Positions 36,766-48,285 of a stretch of 64,000 nt of DNA are shown here, piece by piece. This stretch comes from Branchiostoma lanceolatum. Taxonomy: Eukaryota > Chordata > Leptocardii > Amphioxiformes > Branchiostomatidae. Every line of letters starts with the position of its first letter. The stretch's first letter is position 1. The notes under the pieces are model-generated. The model was not told the origin of the DNA, did not search any database, and saw nothing but the letters and a program-made list of their open reading frames with translations. A program made the translations under genes and the position numbers. The stretch lies in assembly GCF_035083965.1 (NCBI RefSeq), contig NC_089739.1, positions 9,102,001 through 9,166,000 on the forward strand. The letters run 5' to 3'.

Positions 36766-38094
36766 TAACCAGACCTCCCCACGGAGTAGGTTTGACGCCA
36801 GCGCGAGTGCGCATGCCCGAGGACGTGAGGCGATGTACCTTGTCACTCTTATCTGCTTTTCTCGGCCAACGTTCAGAATCAAGAAACTTGTTTTTCAACG
36901 TGAGTTAGTTTGGATTACTAGATGCATAAGGGCGTAAACACTAGTCTTAGACTTAACAAGGTAGTGGATTTGCGAACTCGCTCCTGCGTTTTCATAAATT
37001 CATGTCAGGTACACTCCTGAAAACATTGTAGAATCAGCTAAATGATAAAGCTAGTAATATAGCTCATCATAATCTGTATAATTTGCATCAGTTGTTGTAT
37101 CTCATTTTTTCATTATGTACATAAGATAGTATACTCTAGGAACGCCGAGAATAACCGTCATAACTCGACACCTAACGCTTTTCCACGAAGTTAAAATTTT
37201 GCAACAATACAAGAAAAATCTCTTCCGTATTATAAATTGTTAGAATGAAAAAAAAGATCGATTATAAAGAACAACCTATAGTTTGTACTTATTTCCCATT
37301 TTATTACGTCCTCACACAATCCTTGTTCTATAATAGATAATCAAAAACTATTGGGGCTTAAATGATCACTAGTTCATAACTTCATTCATACTGTAGTTTA
37401 TAATACTCTTCTTCTCTCATTTACAATATTATGCAATATGATACTATCTGATATGATGACATTCATAAGTACAAGAAAAGAAAGGTCAGTGTTTATAGCT
37501 TTGCCTTTATCATGATATTTCTAAAATGTAATTGTGAAAACACAGTAGAATATATATACATAGTTACCTAGTTATTCATAACCTACACATTCTGCATCAT
37601 TTCAAGGGATACTTTCCTTCCTACATGTCTATCACTTCTTTCTATCAACTATTACAAACAAAATCATTGTCATACCTTACCACTTCACATCTAACTCACA
37701 CGATCTACTTCATCTAAGAAAAGAATACCAACAAGTCAAATGATGACTACTTCATGATAGATCCGTCATGCATATTCTTTTCATGCAAGACACGGATAAC
37801 GGTGAGAATTATACATTTATCATAACATAACTGAATCCAATTCTGAAAATACAGTCCATAAACGTTGCTCTATTATTCATTGTCTTGAAATCCATTGTAA
37901 CATTTGAAGAAGAAAATTGTTTTTCATCAATCAACATAAAATGATTAACTCGAGACACATTAAAATTTTCTATCTAGCGAGCTGCCTACATGTATATCAG
38001 CATCACCACAGGAAAATTGAAATTAAAACTAAAAATGCCACAACTATGAAACTGCCATCATTAACCTGTATGGAATTATATTAGTTTTTCATTG
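36766..38094. other. AT-rich unique spacer
   Basis: I see no gene, RNA or clear repeat in this 1.3-kb stretch. Confidence 0.45.
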
Positions 38095-38922
38095 ATTATG
38101 CGAATAAGGCCTACAATTGCATATTTTCTGTCAACATCCCTCTCTTCCTCAGTTACAAATGCCACGTATTTGAATAGTCATATCATGGAATACAGCAAGT
38201 TTTTACAATTGTCTCATTAATTATGCAAATTAGAATCTGGTTTGCATAGTTATCGTCCAATCATACAAAGTATCACGTAAGTTATTTACATACCAAAAAT
38301 CATGACGATCCATCATACCCATCTTGAGTTATAGTGTTTTCTCATTAATTATGCAAATGAGGTCCTCATTTGCATAGTTGATATCTTTTAATATTTCTCT
38401 CTTCCTCAGTTACATATGTCACATGTTTGACAGTCCTATCATGGAATTTGGCGGCTGTATAAACTTTCCTCATTAATTATGCAAATTGGATACTGTTTTG
38501 CATAATAGGTACCTAATCATGTACATCATCACTCAAGCTATCTACCTACCAAAAATCATGACTATCCATCATGCTCTTTCTTGAGTTATTACCTTTCAAA
38601 GTCTGACCAGCTCCTGCAGTTCCAGAAAAAGCCACCAGGGGCCCAAATCTATACCACTTACTCTCCGTCCAAAGAGCTCTCTACCACTAAAAAATCAGGA
38701 CCATAGCATGTCCAGAACACGAGATATTAAAACAGGAAGTTCCGCTGCAATACCATAACAAGCCACTAGGGGACCCAAAATCTAATCATTTCCATGTCTC
38801 ATCAAGACCTACCCACCTACCAAATATCAAGACAATCCATCCCAGCCTTCTCGAGTTATGCTGTACGTTACAAACAAACACACAAACGCTACCCTCTGCA
38901 TAACCTTCTCGGCGAAGGTAAT
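38095..38922 (-). mobile_element. Family A repeat, inverse copy, truncated at its left end
   Basis: It ends ACCTTCTCGGCGAAGGT at 38922. Internally it holds three sub-repeats starting CTCATTAATTATGCAAAT (about 38213, 38340 and 38468). It supplies the uninterrupted target sequence for the nested insertion at 18131. Confidence 0.78.
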
Positions 38923-39575
38923 CATGAGTTTCAAATAAATCCATTTGATCTAAAGTGACCTGAATCGAAGTTGACATGTTCTGACTGTCTTAGTGAATAT
39001 CTACTCTCCAAGTAGAGGTTACTTGGGGAAAATTGTGACCCCATTTTTGTCAGCTCGTTAGAATACGCTTCTTCTATGTTATACAACTGTGAGATTGTTA
39101 TTACATGGAGTTACGTCTTGAATATGTGCAAGATACCAAATTGAATTTAAGATTCGTTGATATTAACTCATTGCATGCTTAAAAAATCGGACAGACTACT
39201 AACCAAGACCTAAAACTGTAGATAGACTGCCCACACCTTTGTTTATATAGAGAGTTGCGTAATAAAGAAAAACAATAAAACACATGACTACATAACACAT
39301 GACTGTTTGGGTACCCGCCATTTTGTTTTCAGTAAACAGTCTTTTGAACTTTTCCCTGGGTCTGCTTGGGGGCTTTTGTTCTACATGTTACAGTTATACA
39401 TGGATATGCTATTTAAAAATATTATACAGATACATGAATGTACATATATTTTATAAAAAAAATAGAATTCAATAAGTAATGTCATCATATCTTGTTCACC
39501 GTAGTTGGTACGCGTTCCGATGTTATTTTTTTTCGGTTTACAAGGTTGAGAAACCTCCATTAACAGACACCAAAC
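38923..39575. other. Upstream region of the RING-NHL gene
   Basis: It should contain the promoter and 5' UTR. No TATA box or other motif could be assigned reliably. Confidence 0.35.
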
Positions 39576-40793
39576 ATGGCGGCGGCTTCTGAGGGACAAG
39601 AGCTCATAGAGCTGTTGAGTTTCAATAAAAAGGAAGACCTCACATGCAGTATATGCTTGGATCTGTTTACGGCGCCCAAGACGCTACCGTGCGGTCACAC
39701 CTTCTGTCAGGACTGTCTTCTAGAACACGCAGCCGTCCAGGTACCATCCGTATGTCCGCTCTGTCGTTTCGCTATCAAAACACCTCCCGGAGGAATACCC
39801 AACTTGCCCAATGGCCGTCTGGATCCAAATGTTTGTGATACAATCAAAAACTTCCAGAAACCCGAAGAGAAGTGGATTGAATGCAGGTCCTTTGGTGGAA
39901 CAGGGTCGCAAAGAGGACAGTTTCGTGGGCCTCGCGGTTTGGCGGTGTCAGACAGAGGGGAGATCTTCGTAGCCGACTACAGGAACAAGAGAGTACAAGT
40001 CTTCGACTTCCAAGGTACATTTCTCAGCTCTTTCTACACGGTATTGCCAGAAGAAGACATCTACCCGTACGGTGTAACGCTAGACAGTGGAGGAAACATA
40101 TGGGTGACCGGAAGAGCGTCAGGGAGCACAGCGAGTTCTTCCAAGTCGTCTTCGCTCGCACTGCTAGACTACTTCGGTATGGCCACCAACTCCAGCCAGT
40201 ACGACAGAGAGCTTTCATCATCTTCCTCCTCCCGTGACTTTGCCGTGCTGTACACCAGACAAGGTCGGTACCTCATACACTTTGACATCCAGAAGACGAG
40301 ATGGGCCGCAAGAGGAGTCGCCATGGATACCAGTGAGAACAACGTCGTCGTTACTAAAGTTAATGACGGCGGTGACAGTGTAGTACAGGTGTTCAAGCCG
40401 AATGGAACACTTTTAAAAACAATTGGTGGCCAACAGGGGATGGAATACCCACACTACGTTACAGTGGATAGAGAAGGAAGGGTTCTAGTGTCGGACAGTG
40501 CTGGTCCTTATGTCTATGTGTATGACAAGGAAGGAGAGTTTCTCTTCAAGTTTGGAGGGTGGGGGGAGGGCGAGGGTCAGCTGAACAGACCCCATGGCAT
40601 CTGTACGGACACGTCAGGTCGAATCTTTGTGGCAGACAGCGGGAACGACCGAGTGGACATGTTTGACAGTACAGGAGGATTTCTTTCCCACGCTATTTCT
40701 GACATCAAGCAGCCGCTGTCTGTTGTTATGACGAGGAGGAGAAATCTTGTTGTCTCTAACAGCGAGAACGTAGTTACTATTTTCCACAACTAA
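39576..40793 (+). CDS. RING-NHL E3 ubiquitin ligase, intronless, malin-like
   Basis: An intact 405-codon single-exon frame starting ACATGG (A at -3). The C3HC4 RING finger has ligands C24, C27, C39, H41, C44, C47, C60 and C63 (CSICLDLF ... CGHTFCQDC ... CPLC). A linker follows, then NHL beta-propeller repeats from about residue 103: GQFRGPRGLAVSDRGEIFVA, NGTLLKTIGG, GQLNRPHGICTDTSGRIFVA and others. There is no B-box or coiled coil. A RING plus NHL propeller on one exon at about 400 residues matches malin (NHLRC1) better than TRIM2/3/71, though amphioxus-like genomes hold many RING-NHL genes and orthology is unproven. The presumed role is ubiquitin transfer, with the propeller choosing substrate. 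A Ser-rich loop (about residues 180-215) interrupts the propeller. Confidence 0.94.
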   Translation: MAAASEGQELIELLSFNKKEDLTCSICLDLFTAPKTLPCGHTFCQDCLLEHAAVQVPSVCPLCRFAIKTPPGGIPNLPNGRLDPNVCDTIKNFQKPEEKWIECRSFGGTGSQRGQFRGPRGLAVSDRGEIFVADYRNKRVQVFDFQGTFLSSFYTVLPEEDIYPYGVTLDSGGNIWVTGRASGSTASSSKSSSLALLDYFGMATNSSQYDRELSSSSSSRDFAVLYTRQGRYLIHFDIQKTRWAARGVAMDTSENNVVVTKVNDGGDSVVQVFKPNGTLLKTIGGQQGMEYPHYVTVDREGRVLVSDSAGPYVYVYDKEGEFLFKFGGWGEGEGQLNRPHGICTDTSGRIFVADSGNDRVDMFDSTGGFLSHAISDIKQPLSVVMTRRRNLVVSNSENVVTIFHN

Positions 40794-41934
40794 AGAACTG
40801 TTCCGTAAAATGGCTTCAAGGGTCGTCTACATGGAACAGAACCTTACATGAACGGGCTAGAAAAAGCTGAACATAGTACTTCGCCAACGGGGATTATCAT
40901 GGTTGAGGACCCCAAAGTGAGAAGTTTCAGAATTTTAAGAGGGGTACACAAGAAAGATACAATTCTGATAAGGTTGAGTTCAGGGTACCATCTACAAAAT
41001 GTGTGAAAATGAACTAATCAAAAGTTGCCGGCTAGTTCCCTTCTGACGCCCTTTTGTTACTGAGGACGCTCAGCGGAGGTCATGTGAACTGCAGCCATTT
41101 ATGTTGTCCTTTGTCTGAATGTACAAAATGCACTCAGTACACAGGGTAATATTCAACATGTGGATAATGCCTTCATACGCTCAGCGTCATTATCAGCTAT
41201 ACACATGTATAGATCGAGGGCATGATTGTTAAAAATCGCCAAGCGAAGCAACTACATGTAAATATACACACATGCCATTATGTTTCAGTTGACTTAACGA
41301 TTACCAAAGCGTGTATTTTGACATTTATACCTTGGTGGCGGTATGTAAATGTAGTCGTACGTAAATGTGACATAAGCTTCCTGTTTCTGGGTTAGGCCCG
41401 AAACTTTAGCTGTACCTTTAGCTGTACTCTCGTATATCTCTTATGGAGTTCTACACTCGTAGATTTGAAAATTCCTCTCAATTTTAATTGAAAAGTCTAT
41501 AAAAGGATCATTGGTAATCCATATTGCTATTGTCAATATGAAAGCGTATACGTTTGGCGCCTCATCCTTATCCTGAGAACGGACGCTTTACACTTTTTTG
41601 GAAGACAGACCTTTTATTGAATTCGGCTAAGACGTTTAACTCATTAAGTATGTTAGTCTTGTATGTTAGTATGATAGTCAATGTGTTATATGTCAATTTA
41701 ACTTTGTTTTAATGTGCAGAACGTGTTATCCAGGTCTTGGGATGCCAAATGTTCTCTGAATAAATACCCATTATCATAATTATCTGAATATGCATATTTT
41801 TCAAGCACAAACCAATTCCTGCCCCCGTGACCAAAACATAAAAAGACCCAAATGCCTATCGCGAGCAGCGCTCCAATCCTGACCACTGCGTGCCATCTTG
41901 TGCCCCACAGTGTGTGCCCCCCTCCCCACAAAGT
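40794..41934. other. 3' flank of the RING-NHL gene
   Basis: 3' UTR and spacer. No further coding sequence or RNA gene is supported. Confidence 0.4.
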
Positions 41935-42239
41935 CTTCAGTCACTGAGAGCGTTCATGCTCTGTTACACGTAGCCGGCAGCCAGTCAGCGACATTTGTTT
42001 GTGACACCTGTGCCCCCTGCTATGCATCGCTTGTTGTTATCCGCTACTCTCATGTGTACTCTCTCTAAGTAAGGTTCATTACCTAGTCATGTTTCTCTAG
42101 CTCTGTACACAACAGCTTGAGAGAAAAAAAAATGTGCTTCAATGCCGCGACCGTGCAGTAACCAAGCAATGGACAATTGAGGTGTGAAAGCATGTCTCTT
42201 TAGCAGGCTTTGAGTTGGGTATTTTGGTGGCTTATGCAT

Positions 42240-42415
42240 GGTGTGCTTAAAAAAAATTGCATACCGGTAATTGTGCTCGGTTTCTTCTGAGCCGCCTCCG
42301 TAGAGTGACTTTCCCAAGGGCACAATGCGGGGCAGGTCAGAGGATTTGAACCCAGGACCTCTTGCTTCTGGGCCAAACACTCCATCATTACGCCACGGGA
42401 CGCCACTGTTTTGTT
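42240..42415 (-). mobile_element. tRNA-derived SINE (family C)
   Basis: Minus strand: a GGCGTAATGATGGAGTGTTT head, then CCTGGGTTCAAATCCTCTGA (B-box-like), then GCCCTTGGGAAAGTCACTCT. Related copies lie at 47915-48100 and 55455-55745, and a remnant at 43860-43910. Confidence 0.55.
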
Positions 42416-42457
42416 TAACCCTCGCAGAAAACCGTACAACAAATATAGCTCAACTGT

Positions 42458-42858
42458 AAAAACCCAAAGGGGCGAGTAACGCCGCTCCCGGGATTCAAAC
42501 CCGCGCCAATCCCGATCCGCACGGCTTGGGAAATCAACGTGCTAACCACTAGGCTAAAAGGTCCGGACCAGCTAGACTGGTCAGTTAGTGGAGGTTGATC
42601 CCCACTGTTACACTATTCCCCCTTTTCTTTCAAGACTCGTCCCGAGTCTCCGAATGCGATAATCCCTGTGTGATCTGATCGTTACTCAGAGGGCCGGCGT
42701 GGGAACCACTGTAAAACCCAAAGGGGCGAGTAACGCCGCTCCCCCCGCGCCAATCCCGATCCGCACGGCTTGGGAAATCAACGCGCTAACCACTAGGCTA
42801 AAAGGTCCGGACCAGTTAGACTGGTCAGTTAGTGGAGGTTGATCCCCACTGTTACACA
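42458..42858 (-). mobile_element. tRNA-derived SINE, two tandem copies, one with the B box deleted
   Basis: Copy 42458-42600 reads on the minus strand CCTTTTAGCCTAGTGGTTAG (A box) and CGGGTTTGAATCCCG (B box). Copy 42712-42858 is nearly identical but has lost the B-box segment, the CCCGGGATTCAAACCCG stretch. Both end CCCCACTGTTACAC on the plus strand. Confidence 0.7.
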
Positions 42859-42894
42859 ACGAATAGTGTGGTTGCGTTTTGTCCAGAGCAAGTC

Positions 42895-43275
42895 ATCCCA
42901 GCATTCGGACCAACTTCAGCGGCCGCAGCACCAACCGGAGCAGCTACAATGACTGCAGCACCGATCATACCAGCTACAACGACTGCAGCACCGACCACAT
43001 AAGCTACAACGACTTCAGTACCGACCACAGAAGCTACAACGACTACAGCACCGATCACACCACTAACAGCGACAGCAGCGGACCGGAGCAGCTACAACGA
43101 CTTCAGCACAGATCACACCATTTACAGCGACTACGACACCGACCACAGAAGCTACAACGAATGCAACGAACCGACCGGAGCAGCTACAATGACCGAAGCA
43201 CCGATCACACCACGTACAGCGACTGCAGCACCGACCGGAGCAGCTACAACGACCGAAGTAGACCGAATACCGAAC
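42895..43275 (+). pseudogene. Relic of Thr-rich mucin-type repeat DNA
   Basis: Repeats of GCACCGACCACA / GCTACAACGACTGCA read in one frame as APTTxATTTAAP, broken by TAA near 43000 and frame slips. The same codon pattern (ACCACACCAGCTGCAACGAC) forms the 3' part of the mucin exon at 54040-55020. It is probably a decayed sister of that repeat. Confidence 0.5.
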
Positions 43276-44010
43276 GCACTTCAATCCTGTAATGTTGCTT
43301 TAGTGCGCCCCCCCCCCCGCACACAAAATGGTGTGGCACAGTCACTGAACATGAGAGCTTGCATGCTCTGTTACACGTAGCCAGTCGGCGGCATTTGTTT
43401 GTGACACCTGTGCCCCCTGCTGTGCATCACTTGCTGTTATCCGCTACTCTCATCTGTCTCTTAGTAAGGTTCATTACCTAGTGTCATGTTTCTTTGCATA
43501 CAGCGGTCTGAAATTAAAACGTAAACAAAGTAAGGCACGTTCACTCGGCTTTGTTATGTGTTTCAATGCAACAACTGTGCAGTAGGCAAGCAACATGAAA
43601 TAAACACATCGTTCAATGTTAGGCGCACAATTGAAATCCGATTGTCTAGGTATCATGTATTTATGGCTAAATATTGTATAATATACCCCGGTTAAATGTA
43701 CAACAAGTCATTTTTCATATATAGCTGATTAAGAATGAGTCGTTTAATGCATTTTTTTACATTACGAGAGGCTGTACTTTATCACAAGATAGAAGAGAAA
43801 CACGCGGAAGAAATTCCAATGTAGTAGCGTCACAATATCTGTTACGGTAGACACGTAGGTTCTGGACCAAACACCCCATCATTGCACCACGTGACGCAAT
43901 TACCCTGTCTAACCCTCACCGAAAACTGTACAACAAAAATATCTCAACGAAGAATGTGACCGCGCATTGACCAGAGCAGGTCATCCCAGCGTTCAGTTGA
44001 CTTTATACCA

Positions 44011-45630
44011 TGTCGGCTTTGTCTAGCTTTCACATGTGTCTTCCGCTTGAGCAGATCCGTGCTGTTGACACTTAAGAAAGCCCAGTCTTCGTTTCTTTCG
44101 TTCGTTTCAAGGCATCCTCATTTGAGGTGAAGCATGATGCTTTTCCAAGTAGCTAGTGGTAGTCCAATACGGCTTCGCTATGGCTCGCGTTTTCGGCCAA
44201 TCACACCGGGTCACCCCTACTCTTCTCGATATCAAAGTGTGTTTACGTGCAGAGGTTTGACGCTTGAGGCTATGCCTGAAGCTCCCTCATACACGTCACC
44301 ATCCGAAATCCGTTGTTCCCCTTACAACACGTCCGAACTGGAGTCGACCCCTGGGGTCGAACTCGGGCCCTAGGATCCACGGAATTTGATCCAGATGGCG
44401 AAGCAGCGGGGTTGCGTCACCGCTTGCGCGTGTTAAGATAGGCTTAGGCCTAAGAAAAAACATGTTGTGTTTCCGGATACCCGACCGATCCGAGCAAAAA
44501 CCCGCTGACCTTGGTCTTGTTTGTTCTGGTCGACCGCTGACAAGGGACATAGAATTTCCGATATGACACCAGTGTGATGCAAATATCATAATTTCCTATA
44601 TTTCACACTCTGTTAATAGACTAAGACTGTGAACAAAGAATGTGGGGGTAAACACTGCTCAGTGTATGTATGCCTGTATGTTTACAATATCATGTTGAAA
44701 ATACCTGTGCTCTGATGCATTTCAAAACAGTATTCATCGGTATCTGAAAAAAAATCTCAAAAAAGATACTCCCAATCTACCGATTCTAGATTTCTCAGGA
44801 CAATAATCAGAAACACTACTTTACTTTTCCTAGGCCTATGATAGGTTTAGGCACTTGTCAAGAACAATCCATGGGTATTGGCGTGATTAGGGGACATTTT
44901 TGACGTGGGAAAGAGTCTCATTTTCTGATACGTTGGGACGACACCATGTCATATCTCTCCGTTATATCATTCTTTTATATCAATTACACTTACTTACCTT
45001 ATTATTTTATACCTCTTGCTACCATAAGTACTATGGGCGTGAAAAAATTTGTTTTTTGAAGATAGCAATCTATCTCAGGTGTATGTTGAATTATAACCTT
45101 TCGATGCTGTTTACAGTTCCCATATGCTAATTAGGTGACACGGTGTCTAATTTCTACCACTGCGTGCCATGCAACGCCCTGATTCAAAATCACCCAGAAC
45201 GACACGGAAACAAAGGTCCGTTTTCTTCATTTCCTCGAGTACTTCTCATTTCCTCGTCGACACCTGGGCAGTTTGGGCTTGCCAAGGTGAGAGGACGATT
45301 TCACCAGATCTCGACAGGTGAAATTCTTACAGTTGACAACGGCTGACGACCGTACTGCCTAGGAGAGTGGATAGTCACAGGTGCAAGTTCACGGGTAAGT
45401 GCCTGGGCGTTGGTGGGAGCACCAGTGAAGTATCATTGTGGCAGGGACTCAGGAAATAACAGTAAGGAAACTTGAGTACCCTGAGAAATGTCTAAAGCGC
45501 ATTTACTAGTACCCTACATACTCTCCCATACAATGCTTTGTATAATGCAAAACTGAGTTAAACTTTAGTCCTTGACGACGTTTGTACTTTGTTTACTGTC
45601 ACTATTTGTCTACTATGTAATGTTTATATG
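44011..45630. other. Spacer with a possible SINE
   Basis: At about 44130-44390 the minus strand carries GGGCCCGAGTTCGACCCC (B-box-like, with the palindrome TCGACCCCAGGGGTCGA), suggesting another tRNA-derived element. The remainder is unassigned. Confidence 0.35.
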
Positions 45631-45631
45631 T

Positions 45632-45905
45632 GATGTCCCTGTAGCTCAACTGGTAGAAGCCTCGCAGTTAAAGTACTGGTTCCAATTAGTTTGTGACTTG
45701 GAGACCCCGGTTCAAGCCCCAGTCAGGACATCTTGGCTGGGGCTGCACCGTCTTTCCGAATGGGGATCCCGTGTCCGAGGGGGGTGCTTCGAGCACGTTA
45801 TCGGGGAAGGGCTAGCAACACCTCACTGAAAGATATATCCTGCTACTGAAATAGCAAGAAAACTTGCTGACCGATGTGCCACTAGGCACTACAAGTCATT
45901 ACAAG
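45632..45905 (+). mobile_element. tRNA-derived SINE (family D), near complete
   Basis: The head 45632-45732 has a 7-bp acceptor stem (GATGTCC / GGACATC), A box TAGCTCAACTGG and B box GGTTCAAGCC. The arm spacing is too long for a tRNA. The tail continues TTGGCTGGGGCTGCACCGTC through TGTGCCACTAGGCACTACAA. Confidence 0.75.
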
Positions 45906-46734
45906 GGTCTGAACTAAAGTACGAACGAGCGTAACGTTTGTTTAACTCTTGTATTGTTGTCTACTTCCCTGTATGTATTTGGTCACACTGTGACAGTAGA
46001 CGGTCTATACTTCGCCCTTTGAGGCATGAATGTACAATAAAGGACCTCATAAAGGTGTTTCGTTCATTCTTACTTTGTTGAAGAAGAAAGCCTGGTATTT
46101 TTACAGTGTTGTCCGGGGGAAAGTGTACTACATTATTATTCTGGAATATTGGACTTATATGTTGTACCTACTCGCGAAATACACTAAGTCAATGGGTCGG
46201 TGCTGTTGTGTGAGACGGGCACAATGTTGTCGGAGGTAAGTTAATTCAATTATGACCAGTGTTGAAAAACTTTCTTCTAAGTTCTGTTGCTATGATGGTA
46301 GCTTCTGTCCATTTGAATGGTGTTTACTTTTTTATGCCTTATTTATCAAACACTATTTGTGAAGGCGTTATGGGTAGGCTTTTATGAGTTTTTGTTTGTT
46401 TATTCTGCTGCTAATTGGTGCCTTTTTGTTTCCCTGTGATATATTTTGTGTGTGTCATGCCATGAGAAATGTGGGATTATGACATGTGTATCATAGCAGA
46501 TAGTGGAAGGAAATATTACATCAGTCATACTATCACATTCCTATATGTAGGTTTGTAGCCTTAATTCGAGATTTAGTGACTGTTTCAAAGCAACGTATCG
46601 GGTGATCAGATATCAAATTGTATACTTTTAGGTACCGGTCTGACAGCGCAGAAGACGCTACATATTGTTTCAAGGGAATGATCAGTTCGATACACATGTG
46701 TAAAAGAAAATTTAAGGGTTACATTTGCAACGTA
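45906..46734. other. Spacer
   Basis: No supported gene or repeat. Confidence 0.35.
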
Positions 46735-46940
46735 ATTTGGAGACCCTGGCTCAAATCATTTCGGTTAGGGCTGCACTTGTCTTTCGGAAGGGACGTAAAA
46801 TGGGGTCCGGTTTTCGAGGAGATTCCTCGAGCATGTTAAATGGGGAGGGGTAAAACCCCTCACTGTAAAAGTGTACCCTGCTACAAAAACAGCAAGGAAA
46901 CTTGATACCCTATGTGCCACAAGACACTACAAGGTGAATT
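46735..46940 (+). mobile_element. SINE family D, 5'-truncated and diverged copy
   Basis: It aligns with the family D body: TTGGAGACCCTGGCTCAAAT, GGGCTGCACTTGTCTTTCGG, then AACCCCTCACTGTAAAAGTG and TGTGCCACAAGACACTACAA. The head up to the B box is missing or decayed. Confidence 0.65.
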
Positions 46941-47914
46941 AGAACAACAGCCCATGCTATGATCATTATGTATACCTATCTGTTTGCACATGTACAATTA
47001 CCATGACACATTATAACAGACATAAAAGATGAACCAGAATATTCAACTCACTATTATACTATTATACTGCATACAAGACTAACACACAAGACTAACATAC
47101 TTAACGCACAGACCGCACTTGGAAAGACGGCGCCAAAGCAAATATGTCCAGTATAGTGTTACACAGCTTGGGAAGTTTCGGTGCCAAGTTGTTTACATTG
47201 TTCAGTCAAGCACTCAGCTAACAGCATGCACTAAGATCAAATGCACACAAACATAACCTTCCTTACTCACCTAGCCACTCATCGAATAGAACCGCCCAAA
47301 AATCGTCAATGCTGCTCCTGCTTATCCCACCCATGCAATACTCAAACGTTTTTCATAAAATGTTTCGCACTTGCTGACAAAGAATAGCAATAAAACTTCA
47401 CAGGTGATACTACATCACGTATCAGATGTTGCCTTTAAAGGAAGAATTCGTTGGCTTCTTCTCGAATCCAAGTCGTCATTGGTGTTCCTACACACCCCAC
47501 CCTTGCAATATCAAAATGTTTTTCATATAGTATTACTGTACATATTTACACACAAAGAATAACATGTACAAAGTTCGAAGGTAACACTACACCATGTATC
47601 AGATGTTGCCTTAAACAAAATCCGTCGGCTTCTCCTAGAGTCATGTCCTTCTCTTTAACACCTAATAGTAGGTTGTGCTTACTAATAGTAGGTTGTTTGG
47701 CAAACGACTTGAAGACAGACGCATATTCGTATGACTATCAAGTATTTTTTGTATTTGTTTGTATTGCATACCTGGAAAACCACCTAAAGGCGCAAAACAC
47801 CAACTTTGTACGGAATAGCAAAAGTTGCATATTCGGACAGATTTATTTGATTCGCTCACACAAGAAAGGACGCAAATATTTTCGATAGATGTGGCTGTCC
47901 TCAAACACGGGACC
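46941..47914. other. Spacer
   Basis: Two weakly similar stretches (about 47395-47550 and 47570-47640, sharing TCACGTATCAGATGTTGCCT / ACCATGTATCAGATGTTGCC) suggest an old local duplication. No gene is supported. Confidence 0.35.
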
Positions 47915-48100
47915 TCCATTTAATGTCCTGTCCCACGTGTAACCGAAGCTAGGTACTCTTTTTCAAGTGTGAAGTGACGAAGCTCGTGTTGGGTGCTTTC
48001 CCAAGGGCAGGACGTCAACGGGGCATGTAAAGGGACTCGAACTCAAGACCTGGGTTATGGGCCAAACACCCTGCCATTACGTCACCGCGACGGCACAATG
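47915..48100 (-). mobile_element. SINE family C copy just upstream of the mucin gene
   Basis: It shares GGACCTCCATTTA, GAAGCTAGGTACTCTTTTTC, GGGCATGTAAAGGGACTCGA and GGGCCAAACACCCTGCCATT with the copies at 42240 and 55455. Confidence 0.6.
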
Positions 48101-48230
48101 TCATAGTCTTGTCATGGGAAGAAATCTTTGTTATTTTGACGTTTACTTTCTTTCTCCCAGGCCTGATTCAGACAGGCGCCCGCTGAACAGTCAACGAACC
48201 ATTAAAACAACACATGCCACAGGCACAAAG

Positions 48231-48285
48231 ATGACTACAACATTACGTCATCTCGAGTTGGGACTGATGCTGTTTGCCGTTTGCG
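48231..48285 (+). CDS. Signal-peptide exon of the mucin gene
   Basis: ATG at 48231 (A at -3) opens [18 protein letters not shown], a short secretion signal, followed by a phase-1 donor (G/GTAATT). A good acceptor (TTTCTTTCTCCCAG, ending 48160) lies upstream and the frame is open from it. The exon may therefore begin at 48161 with a spliced 5' UTR, or extend an earlier coding exon. Confidence 0.7.

Larger units (their letters stand above)
41935..44010. repeat. Ancient tandem duplication of a roughly 0.6-kb block
   Basis: 41940-42440 plus 42858-42910 is similar to 43330-44000. Shared markers are ATGCTCTGTTACACGTAGCC, GACACCTGTGCCCCCTGCT, AAGGTTCATTACCTAGT, CCGTACAACAAATAT / CTGTACAACAAAAATAT, and GTCCAGAGCAAGTCATCCCA / GACCAGAGCAGGTCATCCCA. 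The left copy carries an extra insert (about 42446-42857) made of two SINE copies. Between the copies lies the Thr-repeat relic. Confidence 0.75.

Noticed and set aside
39881-40237. Alternative frames inside the RING-NHL gene
   Set aside because: They are shadows of the conserved 405-codon frame, which has complete RING ligands and NHL motifs.
42458-42600. Functional tRNA gene
   Set aside because: A and B boxes are present but arm lengths and acceptor pairing do not form a tRNA, and a tandem sister copy has lost its B box, so it is a SINE.
45632-45732. Functional tRNA gene with a 7-bp acceptor stem
   Set aside because: The region between the boxes is more than 20 nt too long and the sequence continues into a SINE body shared with 46735-46940.
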